Source of the DNA: Vibrio mediterranei
GTDB lineage: Bacteria > Pseudomonadota > Gammaproteobacteria > Enterobacterales > Vibrionaceae
DNA: 64,000 bases
Assembly (NCBI RefSeq): GCF_900088415.1
Contig: NZ_FLLQ01000004.1
Coordinates: 310,001-374,000 of the forward strand
Direction: 5' to 3'
Positions within the stretch are counted from its first letter, which is position 1. The number at the start of each line of letters is the position of its first letter. The position numbers and the translations under genes are program-made. Shown here one piece after another: positions 49,701-58,158 of the stretch. The notes beneath the pieces were generated by a model. That model saw only the letters and a program-made list of their open reading frames with translations, was not told the origin of the DNA and made no database searches.

Positions 49701-50942
49701 ATCATCATCGTCTAAATTGAAATCAAGATCGCTATCATTCAAATCGGCGAAGATATCATCTTCTGGCTGTTGCTCTACCTCTAATTGGCTACTGTCATCA
49801 TCTTCCTCAATCCCAGCAAGGAGATCATCTGAGAACGGGCTATCATCATCCAGAGTTTCAACCGCAACAGCTGCAGTAGCAACACCAGCAGTCGCTGCTG
49901 CAACATCAGAAGACGGGTTTGAGGTATTGGCTTCTTGATTACTAGCAATCTGCGTCTTTTGCTTACGAGATCGTAAAACCATCATTACCAACAAGCCGAT
50001 CAGCAATGCAGGAACAAATGCTAATAAGGCAACAAACCAAGGCTTAGCTAACCAAGTATCCAACTTGCTCGGCGCAAGCCTTGCCATCTCTGCTTGCTTG
50101 CGTTTCTCTTCACTGAGCTGTCGCTCAACCTCTGTACGAATACGCTCTTCGTTACTGACTTCAGTTTTTAGAACTTCCACTTCATTTTGGACTTCTGACA
50201 ACATCAACCTCAATTGATGATTACGCTCTTCTAGGGAAAGCAATTCACTTTCTGAACGCGTCAACTCTTCCTGAAGCTTTTGAGTTAGCTCTTGTGCTGG
50301 CGGCTTAATCTCACCCGACTCAATTAAGCCTTTCGCCGCTGGGATAACTTGCTCTAAACCTTTCTGAGGTTTGATGTCCGAAACTTTTTCTTTCGTGACT
50401 TGCGAAGGAACTGATTTGGTTGTCGCCGAAGTTTCAACCGTTGGTTTCACATCAAGCGGTTTTACCGCAGGTTTTGATTCAGCGACCACCTTGGCCTGTC
50501 TCTGCGTCGCTGCTGAATTGAGTTTATTTTGATGGGCAGCAAGTACGGCTAAGGCTTCTTGTAAATCGACACGATTGATTTGAGCGTCAGACGGGATGCG
50601 TAGCTCGCTGTTAGGTACCAGCTTGTGAATATTGTTTTGCTCAAATACAGCAGGGTTGAGTTGATAAAAGGCGTAAATCGTTTGTTGTACGGTAGCATCT
50701 GCTGGTTTAAATCGACTTGCAATCGACCAAAGAGTTTCGTCGACTTTAGTGGGCCCATAATAGCGAGCAGGCGTTTCAGAATCTGGAGTAACTTGATTAC
50801 GAATTGGCTGTGAAAACTGTGGCGCAGCCAGAGCTTCACCGTTAGGACCAGTTAATCGAATAGTATCAGCGCTGATAGAAAAAGAAGTCGTCGCTCCTGC
50901 TAGTGCAAGTGTCACCAGCAAAGGCTTTAAAAAATGATGCAT
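46788..50942 (-). CDS. hubP: FimV/HubP polar landmark protein
   Basis: A cell-pole organiser; in Vibrio HubP places ParA1, FlhG and chemotaxis proteins. 1384 residues from the ATG at 50942, which opens directly into the signal peptide MHHFLKPLLVTLALAG; an earlier TTG adds 11 residues. A LysM-like peptidoglycan-binding domain (about 55-115, VDETLWSIASRFKP) is followed by a coiled coil (about 216-284) and one membrane helix (298-322, FVALLAFVPALLIGLLVMMV). A very long Asp/Glu-rich cytoplasmic region with imperfect repeats leads to a C-terminal FimV/TPR motif (DLAKIYIEMNDFEGAVKLLE). Between asd and truA. Confidence 0.93.
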   Translation of the reverse strand: MHHFLKPLLVTLALAGATTSFSISADTIRLTGPNGEALAAPQFSQPIRNQVTPDSETPARYYGPTKVDETLWSIASRFKPADATVQQTIYAFYQLNPAVFEQNNIHKLVPNSELRIPSDAQINRVDLQEALAVLAAHQNKLNSAATQRQAKVVAESKPAVKPLDVKPTVETSATTKSVPSQVTKEKVSDIKPQKGLEQVIPAAKGLIESGEIKPPAQELTQKLQEELTRSESELLSLEERNHQLRLMLSEVQNEVEVLKTEVSNEERIRTEVERQLSEEKRKQAEMARLAPSKLDTWLAKPWFVALLAFVPALLIGLLVMMVLRSRKQKTQIASNQEANTSNPSSDVAAATAGVATAAVAVETLDDDSPFSDDLLAGIEEDDDSSQLEVEQQPEDDIFADLNDSDLDFNLDDDDEDPFASIDEDGELDIGFVDLDASNNGISVKDGEKALGLEEMERALNDVAVPDAEDDLDLNLSDTDSEPVSQQELDDLFADFNGTSSTEMADLDSEEPENSLNQADMDELLAGDSFDLESDGDFNLDDLDIETDNKTASEMTPEQADEPVDNADIDDLFAQFSQIDATPEAPQSNTSELAQDEEITLLDDMLDEDFELSDLDDSDLMLDEIVDADEKEATDKEFESSENLDLDDVTLLADEDLELDENNTDLLDELLFESTLGDSTSDEKQAVDLDPFASDDLIGADIDLDSEIEDSKLELSDLEPSNLEPSTVEAESPLAQQPEDDDVMAVAESTDVEESADADRLVEESKAAAAQNVTQEQRLEDDLDLALDAELRPAIAEAEQVNIEELDSMGLSSSSQDPAGEAQSQVEEPSTLDDLDNNVPDVDSISDEQGIAEPSLPSSFESEVSQENERHHEAHQQQTSASDNASTAFEDEFDFSPEIEGVGESDTVPRDDSQEQKELEALMANEFGIPQDDDWLIDDENTLSTALEAEVAESSQEQESDDDFLAKALQSEYNEENAFADAEGDAEDTLQPDSELAADFAMADDELPEYSEEDALADVLAGQPIEQEASEPSDVSEAEIEAVLHDIELPEEVEVAHNTESDIETAPQSDATQTVPEREPIEEFDFPDYTEEDAYADSAQAEPELVHEPSAQDEFTDGAISLEDLPEYDESQAAEDMASSASEREPSFAVEQDMVGETLDHSEIDALADAFSMVDMSAIEQEGQLGELLQEGEQAFSNISPVDQTTADSAGMDLGVMLQDSPDQEGGEDWNGFSLTDEQRASIDHQIPDEEQEIWNNTHAGSLADASEEDWASQDPVADFEDSTDQFMTIDELMAQVDDNASSDEEEELKLDVGLDEFPDVIGPITKVDVDSDSEAAGNLDLAKIYIEMNDFEGAVKLLEKALLEGSGNIQSEAKALLAKLSEYQ

Positions 50943-51081
50943 GGAAGGCTCAGCTGTCTGCGATAAAAAATACAAATCTAATCTTGGTACTATATCGGAT
51001 AATCACTGCAAAACTATAGCTCAGCCTTGAAAAAACATGATTCAAGCATGATATTCGTACCAATTTTGTCACACTATACAG

Positions 51082-51112
51082 AACAAAGGCCTCTAACAAG
51101 AGGCCTTTAATT
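51082..51112 (-). terminator. Hairpin after asd
   Basis: A perfect 10-bp stem AAAGGCCTCT / AGAGGCCTTT with an AACA loop, 27 bases past the asd stop. The T run is short, so termination may be partial. Confidence 0.65.
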
Positions 51113-51138
51113 ATCAACTTAAATTGAACGTAACGAGT

Positions 51139-52152
51139 TTAGAAGTAATCACGAATTAACACTTCTGCGATTTGCACCGCATTCGTCGCAGCGCCTTTAC
51201 GTACGTTGTCTGCCACTACCCAAAGGTTGACACCGCTGTGGTGACTGATGTCATTGCGAATACGACCAACCATAACGTGGTCTTTGCCACCCGCATCACG
51301 AACTTGAGTTGGCATATCTTCACCATGGAATACTTCAATACCGTCCGTTTGTTCTAACAGTTGCGTCACTTCTTCCGCTGAAATTGGTGCACGAGTTTCT
51401 AAGTGTACCGCCTCAGCATGGCCATAGAATACTGGAACTCGAACACACGTTGGGTTCACCATGATGCTCGCATCATTGAAAATCTTCTGAGTTTCCCACA
51501 CCATTTTCATTTCTTCTTTGGTGTAGCCGTTGTCCATAAACTGGTCAATCTGTGGAATACAGTTAAATGCGATTTGCTGGCTAAATGCTTTATTTTCAAC
51601 CGGTTTGCCATTTAGTAGCATTGCGGTTTGACCCGCTAGCTCATCAATACCTGTTTTACCCGCGCCAGACACTGACTGATACGTCGTGACATTAATACGG
51701 TCAATACCTACTGCGTCATGAATAGGCTTCAATGCAACCAACATTTGAATAGTTGAACAGTTTGGGTTAGCGATAATGTTACGGTTACGGAACTCAGCAA
51801 TCGCTTCTGGATTAACTTCCGGAACAACCAAAGGAACATCATACTCATAGCGGAAGTTTGAGGAGTTATCGATAACGACTACACCCTCATCAGCTGCAAT
51901 TGGTGCCCACTTAGCTGATTGCTCACCACCAGCAGAGAACAGTGCGATGTGAACCTGAGACCAATCAAAGTTTTCTACATTCTCTACTCGAACGGTTTTA
52001 CCATTAATGCGATAAGTTTTACCTTCACTACGCTCGCTAGCCAGCAAGTAAATGTCACCCATTGGAAATTCGCGTTCTTGAAGCACTTCCACCATAGTTT
52101 CACCTACAGCGCCGGTTGCTCCAAATACAGCAATATTAAATTGTTGGCTCAT
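51139..52152 (-). CDS. asd: Aspartate-semialdehyde dehydrogenase
   Basis: Reduces aspartyl phosphate to the semialdehyde for lysine, threonine, methionine and diaminopimelate. The 337 residues start with an NADP motif [15 protein letters not shown]. Active-site Cys132 lies in ANPNCSTIQ; other motifs are [15 protein letters not shown] and [18 protein letters not shown]. It occupies the place of E. coli usg next to pdxB but keeps all catalytic motifs, so it should be active. Vibrios usually carry two asd genes; this is the one in the pdxB locus. Confidence 0.93.
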   Translation of the reverse strand: MSQQFNIAVFGATGAVGETMVEVLQEREFPMGDIYLLASERSEGKTYRINGKTVRVENVENFDWSQVHIALFSAGGEQSAKWAPIAADEGVVVIDNSSNFRYEYDVPLVVPEVNPEAIAEFRNRNIIANPNCSTIQMLVALKPIHDAVGIDRINVTTYQSVSGAGKTGIDELAGQTAMLLNGKPVENKAFSQQIAFNCIPQIDQFMDNGYTKEEMKMVWETQKIFNDASIMVNPTCVRVPVFYGHAEAVHLETRAPISAEEVTQLLEQTDGIEVFHGEDMPTQVRDAGGKDHVMVGRIRNDISHHSGVNLWVVADNVRKGAATNAVQIAEVLIRDYF

Positions 52153-53281
52153 TGGTTACCTCGATTTGAAATCCTAGTTCTGCTAAAGGTGCTAAATTGC
52201 ATGAATCGCTACCCTTAACAAGGATGGCGCCATATTCACGCCTATCCCAATAATTTTTGCGCATTTTATCAAAGCCGCCTTCATTGTGAATTTCACGGCG
52301 GAAAATTGCGTCGTCTTTGCGTACATCATAGATGATTTGAGTCATGCTATGCAGTGTCGCTTCATTCCACTCTCTATCTAATGTAATTTGTGGAATGGGT
52401 GCAATAGGTAATAAAGCATCTGGGTTAGCACGTTCAGATAGCTGCAAAAATTCACAATAGCTATTGAAGATCATCGTGGTACCGCGAGCTTTGCCCTCTA
52501 AACCATAGCCTGCAATATGAGGGGTCGCGAACGTTAACAGAGGAAGCAGGTCGAAATCAACTACTGGTTCAAACTCAAACACGTCAAGAACAGCAGTAAA
52601 CCCATCGTTCTTAAGTAGTCGCTGCTTTAGAGCAGCATTATCCACCACAGGACCTCGTGCTGCATTTATTAAGATTTGGTCAGATCTAAAATTGTTTAAA
52701 CGCGCTTCATCGATTAAATGGTGAGTGGGAAATTCACCATCTCGTGTGATTGGCGTGTGCATAGTGATGACATCAGATTGCTCTAATAGTACATCTAGGT
52801 CGGTAAATTCACGGCTGTCGCCTTGTTGCTGCTTAAGAGGGTCGTTGAGCAGAACCTTAATACCAATACCTTGTAAACATTTTTGGAGATAGCTTCCGAC
52901 TTGACCACAGCCAACAATGCCCACTGTTTTATCAAAAATAGAGAAGCCTTGTTGCTGAGCAATAACCATCAAGCTACTGATCACGTATTCCGCAACGCCA
53001 ACCTTATTGCAACCTGGCGCAGCAGTGAAAAAGATACCACGCTGTTGCAACAATGCTTGATTAACATGATCCATGCCTGCTGTCGCTGTACCGACAAATT
53101 TCAATTTGTTCGCTTTTTCTAACAACGATTCATTCACTTTTGTGATCGAACGTATCATCAGCGCATCAACGTCAATAAGGTCGTCAGCAGTTAGCTCACG
53201 TCCTGGTTTCGCTATCACTTCACCTAGCTGCTCGAACAATTCGACAGCATAAGGCATTGCTTCATCAACAATAATCTTCAT
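52136..53281 (-). CDS. pdxB: Erythronate-4-phosphate dehydrogenase
   Basis: Second enzyme of DXP-dependent pyridoxal phosphate synthesis. The 381 residues begin [20 protein letters not shown], with the NAD motif [13 protein letters not shown], the Arg of [13 protein letters not shown] and the His in [17 protein letters not shown]. The ATG at 53281 is preferred over a TTG four codons upstream. The 3' end overlaps asd by 17 bases. Confidence 0.95.
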   Translation of the reverse strand: MKIIVDEAMPYAVELFEQLGEVIAKPGRELTADDLIDVDALMIRSITKVNESLLEKANKLKFVGTATAGMDHVNQALLQQRGIFFTAAPGCNKVGVAEYVISSLMVIAQQQGFSIFDKTVGIVGCGQVGSYLQKCLQGIGIKVLLNDPLKQQQGDSREFTDLDVLLEQSDVITMHTPITRDGEFPTHHLIDEARLNNFRSDQILINAARGPVVDNAALKQRLLKNDGFTAVLDVFEFEPVVDFDLLPLLTFATPHIAGYGLEGKARGTTMIFNSYCEFLQLSERANPDALLPIAPIPQITLDREWNEATLHSMTQIIYDVRKDDAIFRREIHNEGGFDKMRKNYWDRREYGAILVKGSDSCNLAPLAELGFQIEVTNEPTI

Positions 53282-53375
53282 TGTTTTGTCCAAAGGGTGT
53301 TGTCCTTACCTAGGCATGAATTGTGCTAGATCTTCACCACAGTGTCGAGAGATCTCTTTTCAAATTCCCTAGATA

Positions 53376-53475
53376 GAAAAATGCCCAGCCAATAATGGCT
53401 GGGCAATATCCAGAACAAAAGGATTTTAACCCGCTCTCCAGGAGTTAAAACTTGCGTCTGCGACCAATTTTCACT
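53376..53475 (-). ncRNA. farS: Candidate FarS-type sRNA from the fabB 3' UTR
   Basis: The 3' UTR of fabB, about 135 bases, ends in a strong terminator on the minus strand: GCCCAGCC / GGCTGGGC followed by five T. An inverted repeat TTTTAAC / GTTAAAA (53424-53451) precedes it. In V. cholerae the Hfq-binding sRNA FarS is cut by RNase E from the fabB 3' UTR and represses fadE. Position and terminator match that model; the 5' end and the seed are not determined here. Confidence 0.6.
53377..53406 (-). terminator. Terminator of fabB
   Basis: The 9-bp stem TGCCCAGCC / GGCTGGGCA with loop ATTATT on the minus strand is followed by TTTTTCT. Confidence 0.9.
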
Positions 53476-53513
53476 GGTCAGCTCTGGAAATCATAATAAC
53501 TGATTATCCAGTC

Positions 53514-54725
53514 TTAGCCTTGATACTTTTTCAATACTAGCGTTGCGTTAGTACCGCCAAAGCCAAAGCTGTTTGACATCACTGTATTCAGTTCTTGTTC
53601 ACGAGTTTCAGTAACAATATCTAGGCCTTGAGCTGCTTCATCCAGTTCTTCAACGTTGATGCTTGGTGCAATAAAGCTGTGATGTAACATTAGCGCAGAA
53701 TAAATTGCTTCATGAACACCAGCTGCTCCCAATGCGTGACCTGTCATTGCTTTTGTCGCTGAGATTGCAGGGCTATTGCCGCCGAATACTTCTTGAATAG
53801 CGCCCAGTTCTTTTACGTCGCCAACAGGAGTTGATGTTCCGTGAGTGTTTACATAATCAATCACTTCTACATCTTGCATCGCCATCTTCATACAACGAAC
53901 CGCACCTTCGCCAGATGGTGCTACCATGTCGTAGCCATCAGAAGTTGCACCGTAACCTACGATTTCACCGTAGATAGTCGCGCCACGAGCTAGAGCATGC
54001 TCAAGCTCCTCGACAACAACCATACCGCCACCACCAGAGATAACAAAACCGTCACGGTTTGCATCGTAAGTGCGAGAGGCTTTTTCTGGTGTTTCGTTAT
54101 ATTTAGTAGATAGTGCGCCCATAGCATCAAACATCATAGTTTGAGTCCAATCAAGCTCTTCACCACCACCAGCAAATACGATGTCCTGTTTACCAAGTTG
54201 AATCAGTTCCATCGCATGGCCAATACAGTGTGCCGACGTCGCACATGCAGAACTCATCGTGTAGTTCACACCACGGATTTTAAATGGAGTCGCCAAACAT
54301 GCAGAAACAGTTGAAGACATAGTGCGAGGTACCATGTAAGGACCAACACGCTTCACGCCCTTCTCGCGAATAGTGTCTACCGCTAGTGTTTGGTTTAGTG
54401 CTGACGCACCACCAGAACCAGCAACAATACCCGTGCGGTCATTTGATACTTGGTCTTCTGTTAGACCCGCATCAGCAATTGCCTGTTCCATAGACAGATA
54501 AGCGTACGCCGCAGCATCACCCATAAAGCGCATTTTTTTACGATCAATGTGCTCAGCTGGGTTGATTTTCAGGTCGCCCCACACTTGAGAACGAAGGCCC
54601 ATCTCTTTGAACTGCTCAGAGGCGTTAATACCAGAACGGCCTGCTTTTAGAGACGCTAAAACTTCTTCTACGTTGTTACCGATGCTCGAAACAATACCCA
54701 TACCGGTAATTACGACTCGTTTCAT
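53514..54725 (-). CDS. fabB: Beta-ketoacyl-ACP synthase I
   Basis: Elongates acyl-ACP and is required for unsaturated fatty acids. The 403 residues have the catalytic Cys161 in [18 protein letters not shown], histidines in [13 protein letters not shown] and [15 protein letters not shown], and the end [13 protein letters not shown]. It is monocistronic, divergent from mnmC, the same neighbours as in E. coli. Confidence 0.97.
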   Translation of the reverse strand: MKRVVITGMGIVSSIGNNVEEVLASLKAGRSGINASEQFKEMGLRSQVWGDLKINPAEHIDRKKMRFMGDAAAYAYLSMEQAIADAGLTEDQVSNDRTGIVAGSGGASALNQTLAVDTIREKGVKRVGPYMVPRTMSSTVSACLATPFKIRGVNYTMSSACATSAHCIGHAMELIQLGKQDIVFAGGGEELDWTQTMMFDAMGALSTKYNETPEKASRTYDANRDGFVISGGGGMVVVEELEHALARGATIYGEIVGYGATSDGYDMVAPSGEGAVRCMKMAMQDVEVIDYVNTHGTSTPVGDVKELGAIQEVFGGNSPAISATKAMTGHALGAAGVHEAIYSALMLHHSFIAPSINVEELDEAAQGLDIVTETREQELNTVMSNSFGFGGTNATLVLKKYQG

Positions 54726-54778
54726 GTGACTTTCCTATAAATTCAAAAACTGCTAAATGATAACGAAGATACAGGATA

Positions 54779-54794
54779 TAAGTGGTCAGCTTTC
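54779..54794 (-). promoter_or_regulatory. Possible FadR half-site upstream of fabB
   Basis: TGGTCAG at 54783-54789 matches one arm of the FadR core TGGTCNGACCA; the other arm is poor. A TATCAT on the minus strand lies about 30 bases downstream, which would put the site near -40, where FadR activates E. coli fabB. Confidence 0.35.
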
Positions 54795-54850
54795 CCATAA
54801 ATTCGTACAATCCGCACCAATAAATGCTATCGATGCCCTAATAACTGTAG

Positions 54851-54880
54851 TTGTGATAACTTTCTAGTAACGGGTATAAC
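54851..54880 (+). promoter_or_regulatory. mnmC: mnmC promoter candidate
   Basis: TTGTGA, an 18-base spacer and TATAAC, 20 bases upstream of the mnmC ATG. Confidence 0.45.
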
Positions 54881-54900
54881 ACAAGTTAAGTGTCAATATT

Positions 54901-56910
54901 ATGACTTCCATCACTCACGCTCAACTCGACTGGAATGAGTCGGGTACTCCAGTTTCAGACCAATTTGACGATGTTTACTTCTCTAATGTCAATGGGTTAG
55001 AAGAAACACGTTACGTTTTTTTGAAACAAAATCGCCTTCCGGAGCGTTGGCAGGATTTCGAACAACGACGTTTTGTCATTGCTGAAACCGGATTTGGTAC
55101 CGGCCTCAATTTCCTTGCAGTATGGCAATGGTTCGAACAGTTCCGAATGAGCAATCCGGATTCGACACTTCAAGAACTGCATTTTATTAGCTTTGAGAAA
55201 TACCCTCTCTCAAAAACCGATCTAGAAAAAGCGCATCAAGCATGGCCGGAGTTAGCTCCTTATGCCGAACAGTTGCAAGCACATTACCCTATGGCTGTAC
55301 CGGAATGTCATCGCATTGTCTTAGCGGATGGCGCGATAACGCTAGATCTCTGGTTTGGCGATATAAAAGACTGCATGCCACTAGTACCCACACCAAACGA
55401 AGGTATAGTAGATTGTTGGTTCTTAGATGGTTTTGCACCAAGTAAGAACCCAGAGATGTGGAATCAAGAGTTGTTTAACGGCATGGTTAAACTCGGTAAA
55501 CAAGATTGTACTTGTGCAACGTTCACTGCAGCAGGTTTTGTCCGAAGAGGTCTAATCGAAGCGGGTTTTGATATGCGTAAAGCCAAAGGTTTTGGCACAA
55601 AGCGTGACATGATTGTCGGTCAAATCGCACAAAAAACGCCATTCACAAACTATCACTCATTGTATTATCGACCACATCTAAATACACCAGTACAAGTAGC
55701 CATCATTGGTGGCGGCATTGCCAGTGCTTGCCTGACAAAAGCGTTAGCAAATCGAGGAATTCACAGTCAACTATTTTGCAAAGACAGTGAACCTGCTCAA
55801 GGTGCATCAGGAAACAGGCAAGGTGCGGTTTACCCACTTCTTAACGGTGAGCACAAAGGCGTATCCAGAGTGTTTGCTCCAGCATTTATTTATGCCCGCC
55901 AGTTTGCGGAGCAAGCAGCAACCACAATCCCTTACGACCACGATTGGTGCGGTGTCACGCAACTTATGTGGGACGAGAAATCTACTACTAAGCTCGAACG
56001 TATGTTGTCAGGAGGCTTTCCGACAGCGCTTATCCATAAGTTGGATGCAGAGCAAACCTCAGAGACCATCGGCCTCCCTTCGCCGCATGCGAGCATTCAC
56101 TACCCTCTCGGAGGTTGGTTGTGTCCATTCCAGCTCACTCAAGGTCTAATCCAAAGCAGTGTAAGAAATGGAAAAAGTAGTGCTTACTTTAATTTAGAAG
56201 TAGCTGAGCTAAAACAAGCGCAGGACGGAAAGTGGCAAGTCATCCTCGTTGACGGCACTATCCATCAAACTCATTTCGACACAGTTATCGTTGCTAATGG
56301 CCATAAATTCAGTGCTATAAAACAAACAGAGAAACTACATCTTACGGCGGTAAAAGGACAAGTCAGCCATATTCAGACGACAGATAAGCTCAAACCGCTA
56401 AAGTCGGTGTTATGTTATGACGGTTACATGACGCCAAACAATCCACAAACAGGCACCCATTGCATCGGCGCAAGCTACGATCGAAAACACATCGATAACC
56501 AATTTGATCAACAAGCTCAGTTCGCAAATGCAGAAAAACTCAGACACTGTATTCAAGACGTCGAGTGGGTAAATGAGGTAGACACCTCAGATAATCAGTC
56601 ACGACAGGGGATTCGCACCGTAAGTCGAGATCATTTACCCTTCGTTGGTCAAGTGTGTGATTTTGATAAGCTGGATGCCTCCTATTCGGAGGACGACAAC
56701 ACGTTAGCTGAACTTCCGAATTATGGCGGCTTATATTGTATGCTCGGTTTAGGCTCTAGAGGACTGAGTTCTGCGCCACTTTTGGCTGAGCTATTAGCCT
56801 CTGAGATTTGCGGTGATCCTCTTCCGCTACCCGTAGATGTTTTATCACAACTGCATCCCGCTAGGGCTTGGGCCAAACGAATCATAAAATCAAAACCTTT
56901 ATCCCTATAA
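54901..56910 (+). CDS. mnmC: Bifunctional tRNA mnm5s2U synthesis enzyme MnmC
   Basis: Completes the mnm5s2U34 wobble modification. The 669 residues have an N-terminal SAM-dependent methyltransferase (about 1-250, [18 protein letters not shown] and [15 protein letters not shown]) and a C-terminal FAD oxidoreductase (from about 260, [31 protein letters not shown] and a final [19 protein letters not shown]). Both domains are intact, and the length equals the E. coli enzyme. Confidence 0.96.
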   Translation: MTSITHAQLDWNESGTPVSDQFDDVYFSNVNGLEETRYVFLKQNRLPERWQDFEQRRFVIAETGFGTGLNFLAVWQWFEQFRMSNPDSTLQELHFISFEKYPLSKTDLEKAHQAWPELAPYAEQLQAHYPMAVPECHRIVLADGAITLDLWFGDIKDCMPLVPTPNEGIVDCWFLDGFAPSKNPEMWNQELFNGMVKLGKQDCTCATFTAAGFVRRGLIEAGFDMRKAKGFGTKRDMIVGQIAQKTPFTNYHSLYYRPHLNTPVQVAIIGGGIASACLTKALANRGIHSQLFCKDSEPAQGASGNRQGAVYPLLNGEHKGVSRVFAPAFIYARQFAEQAATTIPYDHDWCGVTQLMWDEKSTTKLERMLSGGFPTALIHKLDAEQTSETIGLPSPHASIHYPLGGWLCPFQLTQGLIQSSVRNGKSSAYFNLEVAELKQAQDGKWQVILVDGTIHQTHFDTVIVANGHKFSAIKQTEKLHLTAVKGQVSHIQTTDKLKPLKSVLCYDGYMTPNNPQTGTHCIGASYDRKHIDNQFDQQAQFANAEKLRHCIQDVEWVNEVDTSDNQSRQGIRTVSRDHLPFVGQVCDFDKLDASYSEDDNTLAELPNYGGLYCMLGLGSRGLSSAPLLAELLASEICGDPLPLPVDVLSQLHPARAWAKRIIKSKPLSL

Positions 56911-56927
56911 GCAAACCCACATCAGCC

Positions 56928-56960
56928 ACGCCCTACCTCGTGGCTGATGCCTTTCATTTC
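56928..56960 (+). terminator. Terminator-like hairpin after mnmC
   Basis: An 11-bp stem CATCAGCCACG / CGTGGCTGATG with an 8-base loop is followed by CCTTTCATTTC. The T run is broken. Confidence 0.65.
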
Positions 56961-57089
56961 TGCTATCTCAAAACCAAAAAAGCGTTCAAGAAATGAGAAA
57001 CTCGAATAATCTGCAACAAATTCAAACCAATCCATTCGACTTAATGTGATCTACATCCCATAATTTTCTCTAACACAGGGAGTGTTAGT

Positions 57090-58151
57090 ATGATTTGGAG
57101 ATCCATTTGGTTGATATGCTGCTTGCTTATCATTCATAGCCCGTTCGCGTTGAGTGCGAACCAGAACATCACGACAAGAGTTCTATTCGTTAACCCAGGC
57201 TTTGCCGAAGAGAGCTTCTGGGGAGACGTTGACGGCTACGCTCAAGCAGCGGCATCCTCGCTGGGCTTAACCTTGGAGATACTTCACGGCAATAGAGACC
57301 ACATTCTGACACAACAGTTGCTTGCAGAACGGATGCAAGTTTTACCCAAGCCCGACTATGTCGTTCTCGTTAACGAAAAAAGCAACGGCCTTGCATTATT
57401 GAACATGCTATCTGAATCAAATTGCTTTGTTTCTTTCGTACTTAACGACCTTTCCCCTTCAAACAAACAAACGCTGCGAACCGATCCAATATGGAATACG
57501 CGGCTTATGCCTGGCGTATTTCCCAATAACTTTAATATCGGATATCTCACTGCCAAAGATCTGTATCAAAAAGGAAAGGATAAACAAGGCGCCTTCGTAA
57601 TCCTGTCAGGAGATAAAAACACTCCAGCCTCAAACAATCGCGAAGCAGGAGCTATGGCGTTTGTGATGCAGCAAGAGCACACCACGATTGCGCAGCGAGT
57701 GTACGGAGATTGGCGAGAGGATCTGGCTTATGAACAAACCAAGGTCCTGCTTAAACGTCATCCAAAAGTCCGTTACATCTGGACCGCCAACGATCACATG
57801 GCATTTGGTGCTCAAAAAGCAATTAGCGAAGCGGGACGCAGTATAGGCAACGACGTATTTATTAGCACTATCAACACCTCACAGGCAGTACTATCGGAGC
57901 TGAAAGATGGGCATATTACTTCATTGGGCGGTGGACACTTCACTGCGGTCGGCTTGCAAATGGTTAAGATTCACCATCACCAGAAAGACCAGCGTTGGCC
58001 ACAAAGAACCAAACTTAATCTATTCCAGATCATTCGTTACCCCTCTGAGCTTTTCTCTACGCTTGAGAACAAAGCATGGAACAACATAGACTTCGAAAAT
58101 ATCGACATTTTTGCCAACCCAATCGACCCTTTTGTTGTCAAAAGCGAGTGA
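57090..58151 (+). CDS. Periplasmic sugar-binding-like protein, putative sensor partner
   Basis: A 353-residue exported protein. The signal sequence MIWRSIWLICCLLIIHSPFALSA is followed by a type I periplasmic-binding fold related to ribose/LuxP-type proteins: VLFVNPGFAEESFWGDVDGY, NREAGAMAFVM and YIWTANDHMAFGAQKAI. GGAG lies 7 bases before the ATG. No permease or ATPase gene is near. The next gene, after 7 bases, encodes a membrane diguanylate cyclase, so the likely job is ligand sensing rather than uptake. Ligand unknown. Confidence 0.8.
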   Translation: MIWRSIWLICCLLIIHSPFALSANQNITTRVLFVNPGFAEESFWGDVDGYAQAAASSLGLTLEILHGNRDHILTQQLLAERMQVLPKPDYVVLVNEKSNGLALLNMLSESNCFVSFVLNDLSPSNKQTLRTDPIWNTRLMPGVFPNNFNIGYLTAKDLYQKGKDKQGAFVILSGDKNTPASNNREAGAMAFVMQQEHTTIAQRVYGDWREDLAYEQTKVLLKRHPKVRYIWTANDHMAFGAQKAISEAGRSIGNDVFISTINTSQAVLSELKDGHITSLGGGHFTAVGLQMVKIHHHQKDQRWPQRTKLNLFQIIRYPSELFSTLENKAWNNIDFENIDIFANPIDPFVVKSE

Positions 58152-58158
58152 ACGATAG

